Assembly: GCF_964204645.1 (NCBI RefSeq)
Contig: NC_134029.1
Location: 8,362,850 to 8,426,849, forward strand
Source: Tubulanus polymorphus
Taxonomy: Eukaryota; Nemertea; Palaeonemertea; Tubulaniformes; Tubulanidae
Direction: 5' to 3'
DNA: 64,000 nucleotides
Shown here in pieces: positions 47,707-58,795 of this stretch (within the stretch, counting starts at the first letter, position 1; the number at the start of each line of letters is the position of its first letter). The position numbers and the translations under genes were made by a program. The notes below the pieces were generated by a model. The model worked only from the letters and a program-made list of their open reading frames with translations, made no database searches and had not been told where the DNA came from.

Positions 47707-49600
47707 CGAACTTCGAACGATCACTAAAGACCATATCGCTTTTTACGGCGTCAAAAAAAAAATCATTCTTCCGAACAACTAAGCCATTTCTGATTACGGT
47801 TCTATCGATCGGTGTCACGGTTGGTATATCGGAATGGTCGGTATATTGGAATAACGCTTATCTCGCTACTAATGCACGACGGCATTGTACGACCGAGTTA
47901 GAATACCAATCGGCGGCAATGGCCGTTGCGCGAGCGCACGCGGGAACAATTAAAACCCCATCATCGTCGCAGTTGAACCGCGGCCCCGCGCGCGTTATCA
48001 ACAGCAAGATACGGCGAATGCTGAAACTCGATTACGACCGACCGCTCGCAAGACTAATTTCATAACGGTAAACGCAACGAAAATGCAACAATAATGGTCT
48101 AATTAACCGCATCCATTAACGTTCCACGTTCCTTGGCCCATTATCGTAAAAATCTGCGTCGAAAAAAAACGACGACGACGTCAGAAATGCATTACTGAGC
48201 AGTGTAACGAGGAACCGGGGAGGTGGTTTTATCCCCCTCCCAGCCTCTTCCCTCCTCTTTCCTAGGCTGAATTTGTTGTGCCTGCATTCTCATGACTGAA
48301 ATGTAAAGCCTGGCGGTGCACACTGGGGTGGCAAACAGACAGGGTGCGCCACTTATATCTGACTCGCTTTTCCCCTTATTCCTCGACTTTTTCTCTGACT
48401 ATTCCCTAACATAAGTTGTTTTCCCTGACTGGATCTAAGAATCCAATCAATTAACACGCGTCAAATACCTAAAACTTAGACAGAAACGGTTAGATTTTAC
48501 ACGCAATCTAGCAATCTCATCAAATATCCCTGGCTTTTTTTTAACGAAATTCCCTGACTTTTTCAAAGTAATGAAAATTACCTGACATTTTTCGAAGAAA
48601 AGAAAATTCCCTGATTTCCAGGTAAGCGGCCACCCTGATAGGTTTTTTATTTAGGTATACACTGACATCGCACACAATCGAAACATGGTTCACATACTCA
48701 TCAAACAAGCCAGAAAAACATTTCCGTTTCTTGTTTCATGTTTATTTTTTCTGATAAATGCTAGGCTTTTATCAGGTCTACAAAATTTCAACAAATCAGA
48801 ATTCAGAATAATCGTACATGAAATTCAAAACTTTCCCAAAAAGATTTCAATCTTCTGCAATGTTGTGCACGCAATCAGCAGCGACTAGTGTGGGACTTCT
48901 TCAATTTACCTGATTGAAATACGTTTTAAAAAGTCCTCAATTTACCTAATTGAAACATTTAAAAAGATATCTCCATCAACTATAATGATGACCCAGCAAT
49001 GCCATCGTCGCAAGTGAAGACTGCTTGTTTAAGGCATGAAGTCGATGCTCAATTTCTTCTTATAGAGCGATTTTAAATCTATCCACAATTTTCTCGTAAT
49101 CTTCTTTGATGAATGGCGAATGAAAATTGTGCCACATACGACACATAGAGATTAATAGGAGTTTATCTAGATACGTACTTTGTCTAATTTTTGGATGTAA
49201 GGGTTAGATCAAAGTAAATTGAAAAGAAGTATGTATGAAAGAAGAATATTACTTTTTAATCTTAAAATATCACTCCACCCTGTTATCTATTTCATTCAGT
49301 AGATTTGGTTCGATTTCTATTCGACAAACCCACCACCCAAATTTACAAACCCACCACACCTGCAGGAGTGAAACAGGAGTGCCGAGTTTGCCTAAGAGTA
49401 AAAGGGGGCAGTTTTGTGCTTGGGGAGTGCCAAGTTTGCTCAAGAGTAAAAAGGGGGCAGGTTTGTGTTTCTGCAGTGGATGCATCGGGATCAAACGGAC
49501 AGCGCTATGTGCATAGATAGACTGTTAGTAGGAAAGCGAGACAGACATGTGATATTACACTTAACATGTTTTTACAACTATGCGTATACATTCCGATATT
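47707..49600. other. No recognisable gene; CpG block and repeat-like CCTGAC stretch
   Basis: A 128-codon frame at 47679-48065 starts inside the family J end and crosses a CpG-rich block, without a recognisable domain. From about 48360 to 48630 TTCCCTGAC(T/A)TTTT-like words recur five or six times, suggesting a decayed repeat. A TAAAGCCTGGCGGTGCACAC word at 48303 resembles the family I end. Confidence 0.45.
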
Positions 49601-50020
49601 TTAGTGGTACCATGTAGTGGGGTATATTCAAGTGGTGCCATGTAGTGGGGTTTATTTTAATGGTACCATGAAGTGGGGTATATTTGAGTGGTACCATGTA
49701 GTGGGGCATATTTGAGTGGTATCATGTAGTGGGGCATATCATAGTGGTACCATGTAGTGGGATTATATCTTAGTGATACCATGTAGTAGGGTATATCCAA
49801 GTGGTGCCATGTAGTGGGGTTTATTTTAATGGTACCATGTAGTGGGGTATATTTGAGTGGTATCATATGGTGGGGCATATCTTAGTGGTACCATGTAGTG
49901 GGGGTATATCTTAATGATACCATGTAGTTGGATATATATATTCTAGTGGTGCCATGTAGTGGGGTTTATTTTAATGGTACCATGAAGTGGTGTATATCTT
50001 AGTGGTATTATGTACCGAGG
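49601..50020. repeat. 29-bp minisatellite, about 14 units
   Basis: Units follow the form TTAGTGGTACCATGTAGTGG, GGTATATC(T), 28-30 bp each. A distinctive pair (GTGGTGCCATGTAGTGGGG then TTTATTTTAATGGTACC) returns at about 49632, 49801 and 49945, so there is a higher-order period of five to six units. The 73-codon minus frame inside (49657-49878) reads as variants of PLHGT and PTTWYH and stays open only because the unit lacks stops in that strand. Confidence 0.95.
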
Positions 50021-50391
50021 TAGCCAGTGTGCTGGGTTGTCATCACATATCGGAGGATTGATACTCGCGAGATTTGGATTCAGTTGCCTGATATCTGTCT
50101 GCAGGGTTCCCCTCGACGCAATTCAATTTCAGTTCATTCGTAATTAAATATAACTACGTAAACGTCCCGAAATTATTTGAACAGTTAGTTACTAATAATC
50201 TTACAAACAAAATGTCATTACAAACCAATGCGAATTACCGGGCCTTCGCGGCATGAAATTCGATTAAATCAGTTTAGTAATCACGTATTCTCATTCAGTA
50301 CTAATAATATCTTCCGAAATTGCCCCATTTGATGCACGGCCCTTATCTAATTTAGTCAATGGAAGCCGCGTTGGTTGTATACAAACTGGGC
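50021..50391. other. No recognisable gene
   Basis: Unique sequence between the minisatellite and a family A copy. Nothing supported. Confidence 0.45.
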
Positions 50392-50670
50392 TGGCCTGGA
50401 CCTGAGTCAAATTTGGCCGTGGCTTATTAGAGAGCGCATTCACAAGTAAACTACTCACTCAACACTAAATGCTTCTGTGACCAAGTGAGGCAAGTCACTT
50501 CTAGAACCGATAAGCAGTTACGCGCAATTAATTGACCAGTCCTGAAATTTGGCATTGAATTCCGACGTTTTTAGTTGGGAAAATTTTCGCCCGGGTCAAA
50601 CAGGCTCAGGCCCATTTGCAACCCATGTAAACAGTTGGCCCAGACCAAAAATGCTTGTGTAATCACGTCT
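50392..50670 (-). mobile_element. Family A MITE, inverted, left end degraded
   Basis: In reverse it carries AGTCAAATTTGGCCGTGGC, TTAGAGAGCGCATTCACAAG, AAATTTGGCATTGAATTCCG, CCGACGTTTTTAGTTGGG and the end AAATGCTTGTGTAATCACGT. It lies next to family N and another family A fragment. Confidence 0.8.
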
Positions 50671-50680
50671 ATAAGATATT

Positions 50681-50930
50681 AAAGCTGGCTTATACTAAAT
50701 TAAAGATATTAAAGCTGGCTGTGACTCGATGCCTACCAACGCAACTGGGTTTATTGGCGACTAGTGGCCTACGGTAGGCTGCACTTTGCCGTCATATCCG
50801 CTCCACATAAACTGGTTTATGACAGCAACCAACACCTACTGACTATTCGCAAGCCATATCTGGCTAGTTGCCCATGTTCCTATCAGTTGCGTCAGTAGGC
50901 GTTATGTGGCAGGTTGACATAAGCCAGCCT
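50681..50930. mobile_element. Family N MITE
   Basis: AAAGCTGGCTTAT at the left is inverted at the right as ATAAGCCAGCCT, a TIR of about 10-12 bp. The left 20-30 bp (AGATATTAAAGCTGGCT) are duplicated at 50675-50690 and 50704-50720. The inside has CAACTGG, TAGTTGCC and GTTGCGTCAGTAGGCGTTAT, shared with the copy at 13960. Confidence 0.65.
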
Positions 50931-50995
50931 AGAGCAGACACGTTCATCTCGTGCCATGTCCATCCCGATTAAATTCACTAAGGCCTGGTCGTGTG

Positions 50996-51048
50996 AGCGC
51001 GCTCTCTAATCAGGTAGGACCAAATTTGGCTCGAGCCCGATCCGTGCC
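50996..51048 (+). mobile_element. Family A right-end fragment
   Basis: GAGCGCGCTCTCTAATCAGG, then GACCAAATTTGGCTCGAGCC and GATCCGTGCCAATGGGG correspond to the right third of family A. The terminal repeat is missing. Confidence 0.65.
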
Positions 51049-52159
51049 AATGGGGTACCTGCAAAACCAGCTATCCCCCCAGATGGCGTGACAAGCAGTA
51101 GGTCGTCAGTTATCAAAATTAGTTCATTTTCACTTTGAACTGGATTTGTAGACTCCTGAATCCATATATGACACAACACCCACCAAAAATATACAATACT
51201 TTCATTCTTCTACTCAGATATCGGTATAGTTTTCTTAAATAATTGATTTATTTAAGAGAAAAGTTAATTTAGATTTAATTGAAATGTAGAATAGATCGAA
51301 CGTGGAGTGACCATCAAGCCATTACCAACAATTTCGGTCATAATAGTGTAATATTTGGCCGCTGCACGGACTGCCATTGATCTGTTTTCAATTGTTGCAG
51401 ACCTCGTAGCGTAGCAACAATGGTCTGCTATTTTTCAAAATGGAGTGACTGCTTTTTTAGAAAGAACGTGACTTTAAAACGTTCACCAGTGTAAAACTTT
51501 TTTATTTTTCAAGATAGACCATCACAACCAGCGAGAAACTTGTTGGAAATGTTCTGAAGTTTTCATTCATATAAGATATGATAAACGGAATCTGATGTCT
51601 TTGAGTGAATTTCCAATTTCTTCCGACTTGACAGGTTTTCGTCAAATCTGCGAAATGGTGTTTTGAGAGCTTAAAAGTAAAACATTTTTTTCCAAATCCA
51701 GTCAATATTTTTTGGTTTTTCTCTAGTATATGGCTTATATTTTCGCCGTTTGATGACAATTTTTTATTGGTACTTCTATTTCCTAGTAATTATCGTCGGA
51801 ATATGGAGAAACGGGTTATTTTTACTGTGACAAATTGACAATCAATGGCGATAAAAATCTAATTTTTGAATTGGAAAAAGTAAACGATTTTTTCAAAGCT
51901 ACCCATACTTATTTTATATCATCGATTCGCAAATTTTTCAAATAAAATCAAGGTAACGAGAAAAGTTTGATTTAACATATGATATTTTAATAATAACCGT
52001 TAGAAGATGTTACGGCTTCAGAAATGCAGTTAATTGTTGCCAGCGATAATTATCAGAACTCGCGCGCGCGTAGTTATGGCTGTCTTTGAAAGTTCGTATT
52101 GCTACTAGCGACCGCTGGTGGATCCTCACCTGCCATACGTAGAATCCTTGATTGCCACA
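51049..52159. other. No recognisable gene
   Basis: A TTAGTTCATTTTCACTTTGA, ACTGGAT fragment at about 51119-51147 matches part of family D. The rest is AT-rich unique sequence. Confidence 0.45.
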
Positions 52160-52205
52160 GTAACACTGCGGGTACCCCATTTGACCCTGGCCGAATCGTC
52201 TCCGT

Positions 52206-52271
52206 GTTCGTGGCTTTGCTCAATCTCTATTATCATCGGTTCGTGGCTTTGCTCAATCTCTATTATCATCG
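52206..52271. repeat. 33-bp perfect tandem duplication
   Basis: A 33-bp unit beginning GTTCGTGGCTTTGCTCAATC occurs twice in a row (52206-52238 and 52239-52271) without mismatch. Being a multiple of three it duplicates 11 codons in the 101-codon frame at 52099-52404, but that frame has no recognisable product. The sequence just upstream (CTGGCCGAATCGTCTCCGTG) resembles the right end of family A. Confidence 0.9.
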
Positions 52272-52419
52272 AATTCATGAACCACCACGAAATGAATGTA
52301 GAAATAATATTTTCGTAATCAAACGGACGAACTTGGGATCGAGCGAGAAAAAATGGAATGAAATCAGGAATGTGGATGCGACTGTGGCCCGCGTAATCGA
52401 ATGAAGAAACTTTTTTGTT

Positions 52420-52760
52420 TGTTGCAGAAAATTGCCGAATCGATCATGACATTTATGGGCGGCGAGTTTTCGCGAATAAATGGTATATACTGCCGACGAT
52501 ATTTTTTAGTGCGCTGCGCGCGGTTGCGTAGATGATTCGATCCGAAGCGGAGGTGATCACCGTCATCGTCGTCATTGACGGCGACGGTCGGTGCCTGAAA
52601 TCGAAAAACTTATCCCATTTAACGATCGACCGCGACTCGAAGAAGATGAAGAATAAAACGAGGGGATGGTCGCAATTTCGATACTCGCCGAGGGAAGACG
52701 AAGCTGCTACGATCACGAGACGCTCCACCAGGATGAACGTCAATTTTCGGAGTTAGTCGA
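52420..52760. other. CpG-rich block
   Basis: Dense in CGTCATCGTCGTC, GACGGCGACGG and GCGCGCGG words. Opposed frames of 74 and 96 codons overlap. No recognised domain, so coding is not supported. Confidence 0.4.
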
Positions 52761-52780
52761 AACCGAATAACTGTAGTCCT

Positions 52781-52890
52781 GGATCCAGTTCCACAGTTGT
52801 GAGTTAGAGTTAACTCTGAGTTAAAATTAGTTCATTTACATTTAGTTAACTCTGAGTCAAATCTTAAAATAGAACTGTGGAACTGGATCC
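52781..52890. mobile_element. Family D MITE with an 18-bp perfect TIR
   Basis: GGATCCAGTTCCACAGTT is found at both ends in inverted orientation without mismatch. The inside carries TTAACTCTGAGTTAAAATTA, GTTCATTTAC and ACTCTGAGTCAAATCTT. At 110 bp it is the best preserved copy of the family. Confidence 0.85.
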
Positions 52891-52923
52891 TGGCTATCAG
52901 AGTCCGAATTATAGTCCTGAAAT

Positions 52924-53152
52924 CAGGGGCGGATCCAGGGGCTGGAAGAAAGGGGTTCACCTCATATGAAAAGGACACTTTATTGTTGTGGTGGGCGTCA
53001 ATTTTAGAAATTTTCAAGAAATTTTAGTGCATATTACTGCGGTAAGTATAACTGTGGACTATCGTCCAGATCAATGTCAAGTGGAATTTTTCAAAAAAAG
53101 GGCACTTGATCAGAGAACGGGGGTTTGAACCCCCCTTCTGGACCCGCCCTGG
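52924..53152. mobile_element. Family J TIR element, complete
   Basis: CAGGGGCGGATCCAGGGG at the left is inverted at the right as CTGGACCCGCCCTG. The 5-mer GAAAT lies on the left edge and directly after the right CCCTG, a possible target duplication. It starts 34 bp after the family D copy. Confidence 0.7.
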
Positions 53153-53289
53153 AAATAGAAAACCACACGAACTTGAACACGGTCGCTATAGTTCTGACTT
53201 AGTTCCAAGATGGGCGACACTGTGAATTGCGCGTGTACAACGAACGAACTATCAGCTATACAATTCTTTAAGTAAAGTCGAAAGTATTC

Positions 53290-53323
53290 CTGAGGATAAC
53301 TATTAGAATATAGTCGAAACGTC
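53290..53323 (+). ncRNA. Hammerhead-ribozyme-like core, unit 1
   Basis: CTGAGGA, TA, ACTAT (53299-53303), loop TAGAAT, ATAGT (53310-53314), C, GAAACGTC (53316-53323). The order is that of hammerhead cores. Stem II is offset and its closing pair is A:C in place of G:C, and stem III is nearly absent. Confidence 0.4.
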
Positions 53324-53424
53324 GAATTTACTACTAGCTCTAGGAAACATTTTCGGACTTGATGTCAGTTTTTGGTTACAAATTGTGAGATTCTCGTCAT
53401 TATTTAGTATAGTCCAAAGTATTA

Positions 53425-53458
53425 CTGAAGATAACTATTAGAATATAGTCAAAACGTC
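53425..53458 (+). ncRNA. Hammerhead-ribozyme-like core, unit 2
   Basis: CTGAAGA, TA, ACTAT, TAGAAT, ATAGT, C, then AAAACGTC. As unit 1, but the first G of GAAA is A, which should abolish activity. Confidence 0.35.
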
Positions 53459-53546
53459 GAATAAACTACTAGCGCTAGGAAACATTTTCGGACTTGATTT
53501 TATTTTTTTGGATATTATTGTGGGATTCTCTCTGCATTATCGTCAT

Positions 53547-53880
53547 TCAGATAATTCGACCGCGGCGACAAGTATTTCCAAATAATAGCTGATAAATCGA
53601 TACGGTTATCGATATTAGCCAATTTTGACAGGAAGCGCAGCAATCACCGCGCGGAAACGCGGTTTTATCACGGCGAGTACGCGGCCGACTGAACACGTAA
53701 TGGCGTAAAACAATTTACAAGCAGAACATCTAATTCTGTTTATCTATTTGAAGAGTTTTTTTTGTTATACTGGCGATATTGATGATGGCCAATACGGAAA
53801 TGCACTAAACAAGCGTTATATCAAAACTCGAACTGAGTCTAGGTTGAGGGAGGGGTATAATTTCAGAGAGAATATACAAG
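53547..53880. other. No recognisable gene
   Basis: Short unique segment, partly CpG-rich near 53560-53700. Confidence 0.45.
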
Positions 53881-54166
53881 TGCGATCGCACAAGCATTTT
53901 TGGCCCGTGCCAAATCAGGCCCACAATTACTGCTCATGCAGTTGCCAATTGGGCCATTGGGTGTTTGGCCTGTAAAGACGTTGGACCAGGCCGCGCGAGC
54001 TTGCATCAAATGATTGCGTTTGAATTGCAACTGGTTCGGGAAGTGACTCACTTCGCTTTGAGCATTGTGTAGTATTGAGTAAGTGGTTTACATGCTCTCT
54101 CATTAGGCACGGGCCAAATTTAACTCAAGCCTGATCCATACCCATCTGGCCTGGGCCCAGTCGTCT
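53881..54166 (+). mobile_element. Family A MITE, right end degraded
   Basis: Begins TGCGATCGCACAAGCATTTT, continues GGCCCGTGCCAAATCAGGCC, GACGTTGGACCAGGCC, AATTGCAACTGGTTCGGGAA, CATTAGGCACGGGCCAAATT and fades after CCTGGGCCCAGTCGTCTCA. Confidence 0.85.
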
Positions 54167-54529
54167 CATACGTAAGTTAAAGGTAAATCACGGCGATGAG
54201 TCCAATGACTATGATACTAATCAACTGTGACCAATTAGCAGCCATGAATAACAAAAGTGTAGTCTAGGCTAGATCTAATAATAAGTAAAAACGTATGTCT
54301 GTTTACTCGGAAATCATACCAGGGGTGTCATTACTGTGACATGAACTTCGCCTAATTTGACTTTTTGTCTGTTATGCACAAAAGCCCAGGAATTATTGGG
54401 GTCGATCAATTATCACCAGGCCTCAATGTTTATGATCATAATAACAATCCAGTTTCCATAGTCCTTTACACTATGATACAATGTGACAGGTATGGTTTTA
54501 GTTTGCATCTGAACAATTATACTGAAGTC
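54167..54529. other. No recognisable gene
   Basis: Unique AT-rich segment between two family A copies of opposite orientation. Confidence 0.45.
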
Positions 54530-54607
54530 TCTCAAATTTGGCCCAGGCCCAATTGATACCCATGTGAATCGCTAACCCGAGCCAGAAACGCTCATGAGAT
54601 TGCGGCT
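54530..54607 (-). mobile_element. Family A left-end fragment, inverted
   Basis: CAAATTTGGCCCAGGCCCAA, CCCATGTGAATCG, GAGCCAGAAACGCTCATGAG and ATTGCGGCT are the left end of family A in reverse. Confidence 0.65.
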
Positions 54608-57377
54608 TACGAAGGACCGACCGCCAAACAGCTCGAATCTAAAGCTATGAAATGCCAGAAGATTGAAGAGCAGCAGGAAGAACATAAACCGGTATGATAT
54701 CAGAAAGGTACCGCGACAGATGTCCTCAGAGGACAATCGAAAATAATAAAAATTAGTTTTTTTTTGTTAAAGAAATCATCCACGGATCGCGCAGGAAGCC
54801 GATACAAATCATGGCCAGAATTGGCGTGATGTTTCCAGTTGAATTCGTGTCACAGACAACTCGTCTGTTCATTATAGAAACCCGGATCATAGATACGTAT
54901 ATATATACATCGCGCCATATGCCATTCAATCAACTACTTGTTTGGCGTTAACAAAAGCGCTTCTTTTTCGAACCAATTTCACCCCAGAAATGACAGCATT
55001 TTTCGACAATAAGAGACGATCGAGGCGTTCGTCGCGGTGAATGGCGTCCGGCTCATCTTGCATGCAACGCACGCCGTGTAGAGGAAATCACGAGCACCAA
55101 TTTGGAGACAAACTCATTGTAAATACAAATCCAAGGACAGATGCTAGCTGCTAGATGCCACACTTTCGCCGAATAGAAGTTATGAGTTATTCAAGTTAAT
55201 TTATTGTTGCCGAATGCGCTCCGGCTATCAAGATTGCGCAAGAATGGACCGACGCATATTCTTCGCCGTAGCAGATGTTCGGATACTAAGATAATAATTC
55301 ATAATTCATTGATAAGACGAATACTTATTCGTGATTACGCCAGTTCCTAGATTCTGATAGCAAACACCGAAGGCTTTTTAATGGTTAATAAAAATAAGAT
55401 TGTTCCAGCTGCTAAAAAGGGTCGTTCGATGGACCATAACGAAAAAGCTTACTTGAAAGTTTATTGATGCCTTGGAAAATAACACGTATATTGCGCAATG
55501 TTGTCAACAATGAAAGATATTATATAAAATAAATTGAATAATTTCAAGGAACAACAAAGTTATTTGAATCTGAATATAGCGATAATTGAATTGAATTGAC
55601 CGGCAAACAGTCCACCCCTGATGATGGCAGTGCATATCCTCTCAAAAATAATTATTGAAATTAATAAAAAATCAAATAAGATTCATGAAATATATACAAT
55701 CAGTAAATAAACGCCAGAATTCACAATTGTAATTGCTATTTTGGAACGCCAATATTGATGATTTAGTGCACATCGACTCGCTCCGAACCCCTTATATAAC
55801 GCGTACTAGGTATCAATGTATATAAACATTATTGTAAAGGTTATTACTGCATCAAAAAATGTGCAGGAGGTGGGTGTCGAGTCTTAAAAGTTTCTAGCAT
55901 TCAATAAAAGTTTATCGCGAAAAGAATAAGTCCAAATGAAAAAAAGCGAAATTACGTAATGCACGTATGACATTTCTGTATTCTAGACTAGGTAACGATA
56001 TATAACTGGCAACTGGCCACAATCTGTGAGCAGCCTTATGAATTTTTTTTCTATTAATCAAATTATGTAATATTTCTATGCCATAAGATAAATGGATTTA
56101 TGACTTATGCCAATCAGAGTGGAAAATGTGCTTCGAAAAAAAAGAAAGAATTGACGCAATAGTTAAGTAAAAACGACAGATGACAGACTATACCTTGCTG
56201 AAGATAATTGAATATATCTGGCTCGACTATGTAGGCTGCTTACGGAAGTTAATTAGAGATTGGAAGACTATTACTCCCAAAGGGAAGAATGAAAATAAAT
56301 TTGTTTCGGACCATCTGTTCTGCTATATACCGCTGCTATGATATGAAATGTATGAATAATGGGAAAATTTCTACAGTAGGATTGGGTATGAATACTTTTT
56401 TCAGGCGGGAAAAAACTTTTGAAATCGGTTTATTCGAAAATTGTTCATCGTCACTTTACATCAGAAGGTCCCTAGAAATTGGAGGTGCACAAAGTTTATC
56501 ATGCGCCAAACATATCAAAGCATATCAGACATTGTTTTTAGTATAGGATCTTCATGAAATGTTTTTAGCTGTATTGTGAAATTTTCATACAAATCTTTTT
56601 ACCACATCTACCTGTGCTATCTGCCTAGCGTCATCATTCATGGGCTATTCTAACTGTTGAGTGATAAACCGCCCACAATTTCCGAGTATAAATGGTACGG
56701 TCTCCGTGAAAGAGCGAAATCTATTGACTCGCTCTATCAACATCGACAACAGTCGTAGCTGCGTGTGGACATCGTCCTAAAAATGGCTGTGACTCAAACA
56801 GATATAAAAGTATTTAATTACATATTAATTGCCCGTTTCTGACACAATCTTTGATTTCCCGAGGGATGAAATAATGCTCGGCGCTTTTTTATGGTCAATA
56901 ATGAATCGTTCGAACTAATTAAGGCCGGACGGAAACTGGTGGAACCACGCTAAGAAAAAACTATTTCTACGTAACATCATCTCGTTGAAATTCCGTCCAA
57001 AACGATGACCGAGAATTCAGATAGGTTTTACTTATAAAAACAACTTACACCAGACGACGCAGCCACCTGCAAAATAATTCTAGGGCTTGTCAGCCAATAG
57101 GCTGAGTCAAGGTTCTTAAAATGGAGGAAGGGCTTAGATTTCAGGCTCAGCTTGCCTTACATTGGTCATATAGCCAGTCTAATCTTCAGGCCAGGCTATG
57201 CCGGTATATGGTAATACATATTTTCCGGGTACATTTAATCCAGGGATATATATTTCTGGGACATTCTTTCCGCGGACATTTTTACCTATATTTGGCTTTG
57301 CCATATATTGGTCATATAGCCAATCTATCAGTCCAGACAGTCACGCATAGAAGTTAACCTGTAAGGGTTGAAACATT
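54608..57377. other. No recognisable gene
   Basis: About 2.8 kb of mostly AT-rich unique sequence, the longest stretch without a called repeat apart from the window end. An 85-codon frame at 56289-56546 and a 78-codon frame at 57121-57357 are not recognised. CATATATTGGTCATATAGCC at about 57302 is similar to a segment at 57159, a small local duplication. Confidence 0.45.
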
Positions 57378-57381
57378 TTAA

Positions 57382-57677
57382 CCCTTTCAGCGCTGACAAA
57401 TTGATAATACCTGAAAGTGCTGGAGATAATTTAAAATCTTTTTTTTTAATAGAAATTCCACCTCAGTACATAACAGGCACACCGCTTTATTGCATCTACA
57501 CCGCAGCACAGTGTATGTTTACTTGCTTTTATTCCACTATGTTTCACAGGTGCTGCCATCTTTCAATAGAGATAAAAACTAATTACTAATAGAATCACAA
57601 TACACTGCGTTGCCGTGTACTAGCGAAGTTCATCACTGATTTATACACAGCACTGCGGTGTAGACGCACTGAAAGGG
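57382..57677. mobile_element. Family H TTAA element (piggyBac-like MITE), complete
   Basis: Starts CCCTTTCAGCGCTGACAA after TTAA (57378-57381) and ends GACGCACTGAAAGGG before TTGA (57678-57681), a one-base change from TTAA. The subterminal TACACNGCACTGCGGTGTA palindrome and the AAAACTAATTACTAATAGAA segment match the copy at 45852. The 296-bp length and TTAA target fit a piggyBac-like MITE. Confidence 0.75.
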
Positions 57678-57681
57678 TTGA

Positions 57682-58531
57682 ATGAGTAGTCAAAATACCG
57701 AGTCTATCCATACAGCTGGTCTCACGATTCAAGTCGTCCATTTTAGATTTAGATTACCATCGTAAGAAATCTAATTGGTAATACACACTGCACAACTGGG
57801 TCGATGAGTCTAGAAGTGATAGCACTTCGTTTGAGATACTCTATATGAAATATAAAAAATTTGGAAATTTTTCAGATCGCTTTTTAATTCATTTCAACAT
57901 TTCAGATGTAGCAGTCGGCGACAATACATGTGTCATTCGATGAATAAGCCCTTATAACTACGCCGCGATATACATATATTATTCTTCCGAATTCGATACG
58001 ATACGTCTTGCCGGCGTCTTTTGTTCCGCGAGAGCCGCGCGGCCGATTTCTAATGCCCGAGTGGGTAAAACGAGTCTGAAACAAACAGATGGCCGTCGTT
58101 TAAGTGACAGATGCGTCAGTTGACGACACCGACGAACTCGAGCCCCGCGGTTGTATGCGCCGTTCTTCCTTAGCCTCCGAAGTGTTAACAACTCTAATAG
58201 CTGCACTCTCTCATTTACGGTTAACTCGTCGTCGGACCACCGTTGTTGTTAATTAACGAATTCATTTCCACATTCTGCATAGGTTTATACATCGACGAAT
58301 CAATAGAAGGATGCACATTTGGACGGTTCTCAACTGATTGCTATCCGTCAATCTGGCCCTGGTTGAAAGGGCGACTGACGATTAGGCTATCACTATAAGC
58401 TCATATAGGGGTCAGATCTTGGATTTCTCAAAAGGGAGGTGCGGAAAAAAGGGGAAACTATACTTCTTAACTATACCTCATAGCCGGCGCTGTATGAGCA
58501 CTGACGGCATGAAGCCGGTGGGGGTTCTGTG
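57682..58531. other. No recognisable gene
   Basis: Unique sequence, CpG-rich at 57960-58250, with a 75-codon unrecognised minus frame. Confidence 0.45.
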
Positions 58532-58795
58532 CAGGCGCAGATCTAGAGGGGGGGGGGTGTTTTCAGGGGTCGTGACCTCCCTGCTCAGCTACCAAAAAAT
58601 TTTTTCAATTGGTTTTTTTCAAGGAATGTGCACAAGACGAAGCGGGTGAACAGTACTACATAATCGGTAACATATCATCTTATGTTTGGCCAAAAAATAT
58701 GCCGTATAGGCCCCCTATCAGAGATTTTAGTCGGCAGTTTAACATTAACATTCCTTATGAGCCCCCTCCTGGAAAAAGTCCTGGATCCGCGCATG
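58532..58795. mobile_element. Family J TIR element
   Basis: CAGGCGCAGATCTAGAGGGG at the left and CCTGGATCCGCGCATG at the right are inverted family J ends. A 24-bp piece (58671-58694) returns at 59750-59773. The 110-codon frame at 58682-59014 begins in this element and is not supported as a gene. Confidence 0.6.

Larger units (their letters stand above)
53270..53546 (+). mobile_element. Two tandem Penelope-like terminal repeats with hammerhead-like cores
   Basis: Two units of about 135 bp in direct orientation. Each has an AAGTATT lead, CTGAGGA (53290-53296) or CTGAAGA (53425-53431), an ACTAT/ATAGT stem, (G/A)AAACGTCGAAT, then AGGAAACATTTTCGGACTTG and a GTGNGATTCTC end. Tandem terminal repeats with such cores are a known layout of Penelope-like elements. 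No reverse transcriptase or GIY-YIG frame is next to them, so this is a remnant. Related inverted copies are at 9110-9336. Confidence 0.65.

Noticed and set aside
47679-48065. 128-codon open frame
   Set aside because: It starts inside a family J end and runs through a CpG-rich block; there is no known domain.
49657-49878. Repeat protein from the minisatellite
   Set aside because: The unit length is not a multiple of three and the frame stays open only because the unit lacks stops.
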